Shown here: one piece after another, positions 6,485 through 6,675 of the stretch | How the letters are laid out: each line of letters starts with the position of its first letter | Numbering within the stretch: position 1 is the first letter of the stretch | DNA from: Actinomycetota bacterium | Lineage (GTDB): Bacteria > Actinomycetota > Acidimicrobiia > Acidimicrobiales > Microtrichaceae | Assembly (NCBI GenBank): GCA_018268735.1 | Contig: JAFDWA010000087.1 | Coordinates: 1 to 6,675, forward strand | Direction of reading: 5' to 3' | DNA length: 6,675 bases | Position numbers and translations under genes: made by a program | Notes under the pieces: generated by a model | The model's database searches: none | Told to the model about the DNA's origin: nothing | Seen by the model: the letters and a program-made list of their open reading frames with translations, nothing else

Positions 6485-6675
6485 ATGGCTCCTGACCCCG
6501 GCTCCGGACCTCGCTCACGAACCGTCGATCCCCCCTGTGGCAACGAGGGGATCGACGATCGACGCCTTGCCACCATCCGGTCGCTCCTCGCGAAGGCGGA
6601 GGCGACGGACTTCCCGGAGGAGGCAGAGGCGTTCTTCAACAAGGCCTCGTAGTTGGTCGCACGTTACGCGGTCAG
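6485..6675 (+). pseudogene. DUF2786 domain protein, N-terminal part, with in-frame TAG
   Basis: After a low-complexity N-terminus rich in Pro, Gly and Ser (about 22 residues), the frame reads DDRRLATIRSLLAKAEATDF and then PEEAEAFFNKAS. This matches the start of DUF2786 (PF10979), a domain of unknown function found in actinobacteria and phages. A TAG at 6650-6652 (codon 56) interrupts it. The same frame then continues LVARYAV to the window edge, which is what the family shows after an acidic residue (KASELVARYAV-like). One base change, GAG to TAG, would explain the break. The choices are a real nonsense mutation, a sequencing or assembly error, or readthrough. The C-terminal part lies outside the window. 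Family call is fairly confident; pseudogene status is tentative. Confidence 0.6.

Noticed and set aside
3981..6518. An 845-codon open frame on the minus strand opposite hppA and the CHAD gene
   Set aside because: It mirrors two well-conserved + strand genes. Its product is dominated by Arg, His, Asp and Gln with no recognisable domain. G/C bias at third positions keeps stops out of this antisense frame.
1..6675. CRISPR arrays, tRNA/rRNA genes, insertion sequences, phage or defence genes
   Set aside because: No spaced repeats of CRISPR type, cloverleaf, transposase motif or terminal inverted repeats are seen. Base composition and codon use look even across all genes.

Overview
The window is GC-rich, single-stranded in its gene layout and fully coding in style. 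All five genes lie on the + strand, with strong G/C preference at third codon positions. A UPF0182 membrane protein, a K+-insensitive membrane pyrophosphatase, a stand-alone CHAD protein and a DUF2786 protein point to a high-GC actinobacterium. Thr-rich TTTTVP linkers and -10-like hexamers placed a few bases before start codons suggest the class Acidimicrobiia (Ilumatobacter-like). That placement is an inference from style, not a search result.

Layout: 1-2090 is the 3' part of a UPF0182 gene, with its N-terminal membrane segments outside the window. 2134-2805 is a DedA/SNARE-associated family membrane protein. 2806-3029 is a GC-rich intergenic region with inverted repeats, a possible promoter and a potentially structured leader. 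3030-5372 is hppA, a complete proton-pumping pyrophosphatase with a clear Shine-Dalgarno. 5418-6371 is a CHAD-domain protein. 6372-6484 is a gap with a good hairpin and a possible promoter. 6485 to the window end is the start of a DUF2786 protein whose frame is broken by a TAG at codon 56, although the family consensus continues after it.

How the genes fit together: hppA hydrolyses PPi and pumps protons, and CHAD domains bind polyphosphate. Their adjacency makes a plausible phosphate/polyphosphate neighbourhood. UPF0182 and DedA are envelope membrane proteins with no proven link to it. Apart from hppA, the three gene starts visible here lack a Shine-Dalgarno. Each carries an NANNNT hexamer 6-8 bases upstream, which suggests leaderless transcripts. 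I see no CRISPR array, tRNA, rRNA, insertion sequence, phage gene or defence system. This looks like ordinary core-genome sequence with a few details worth checking, not a new system.
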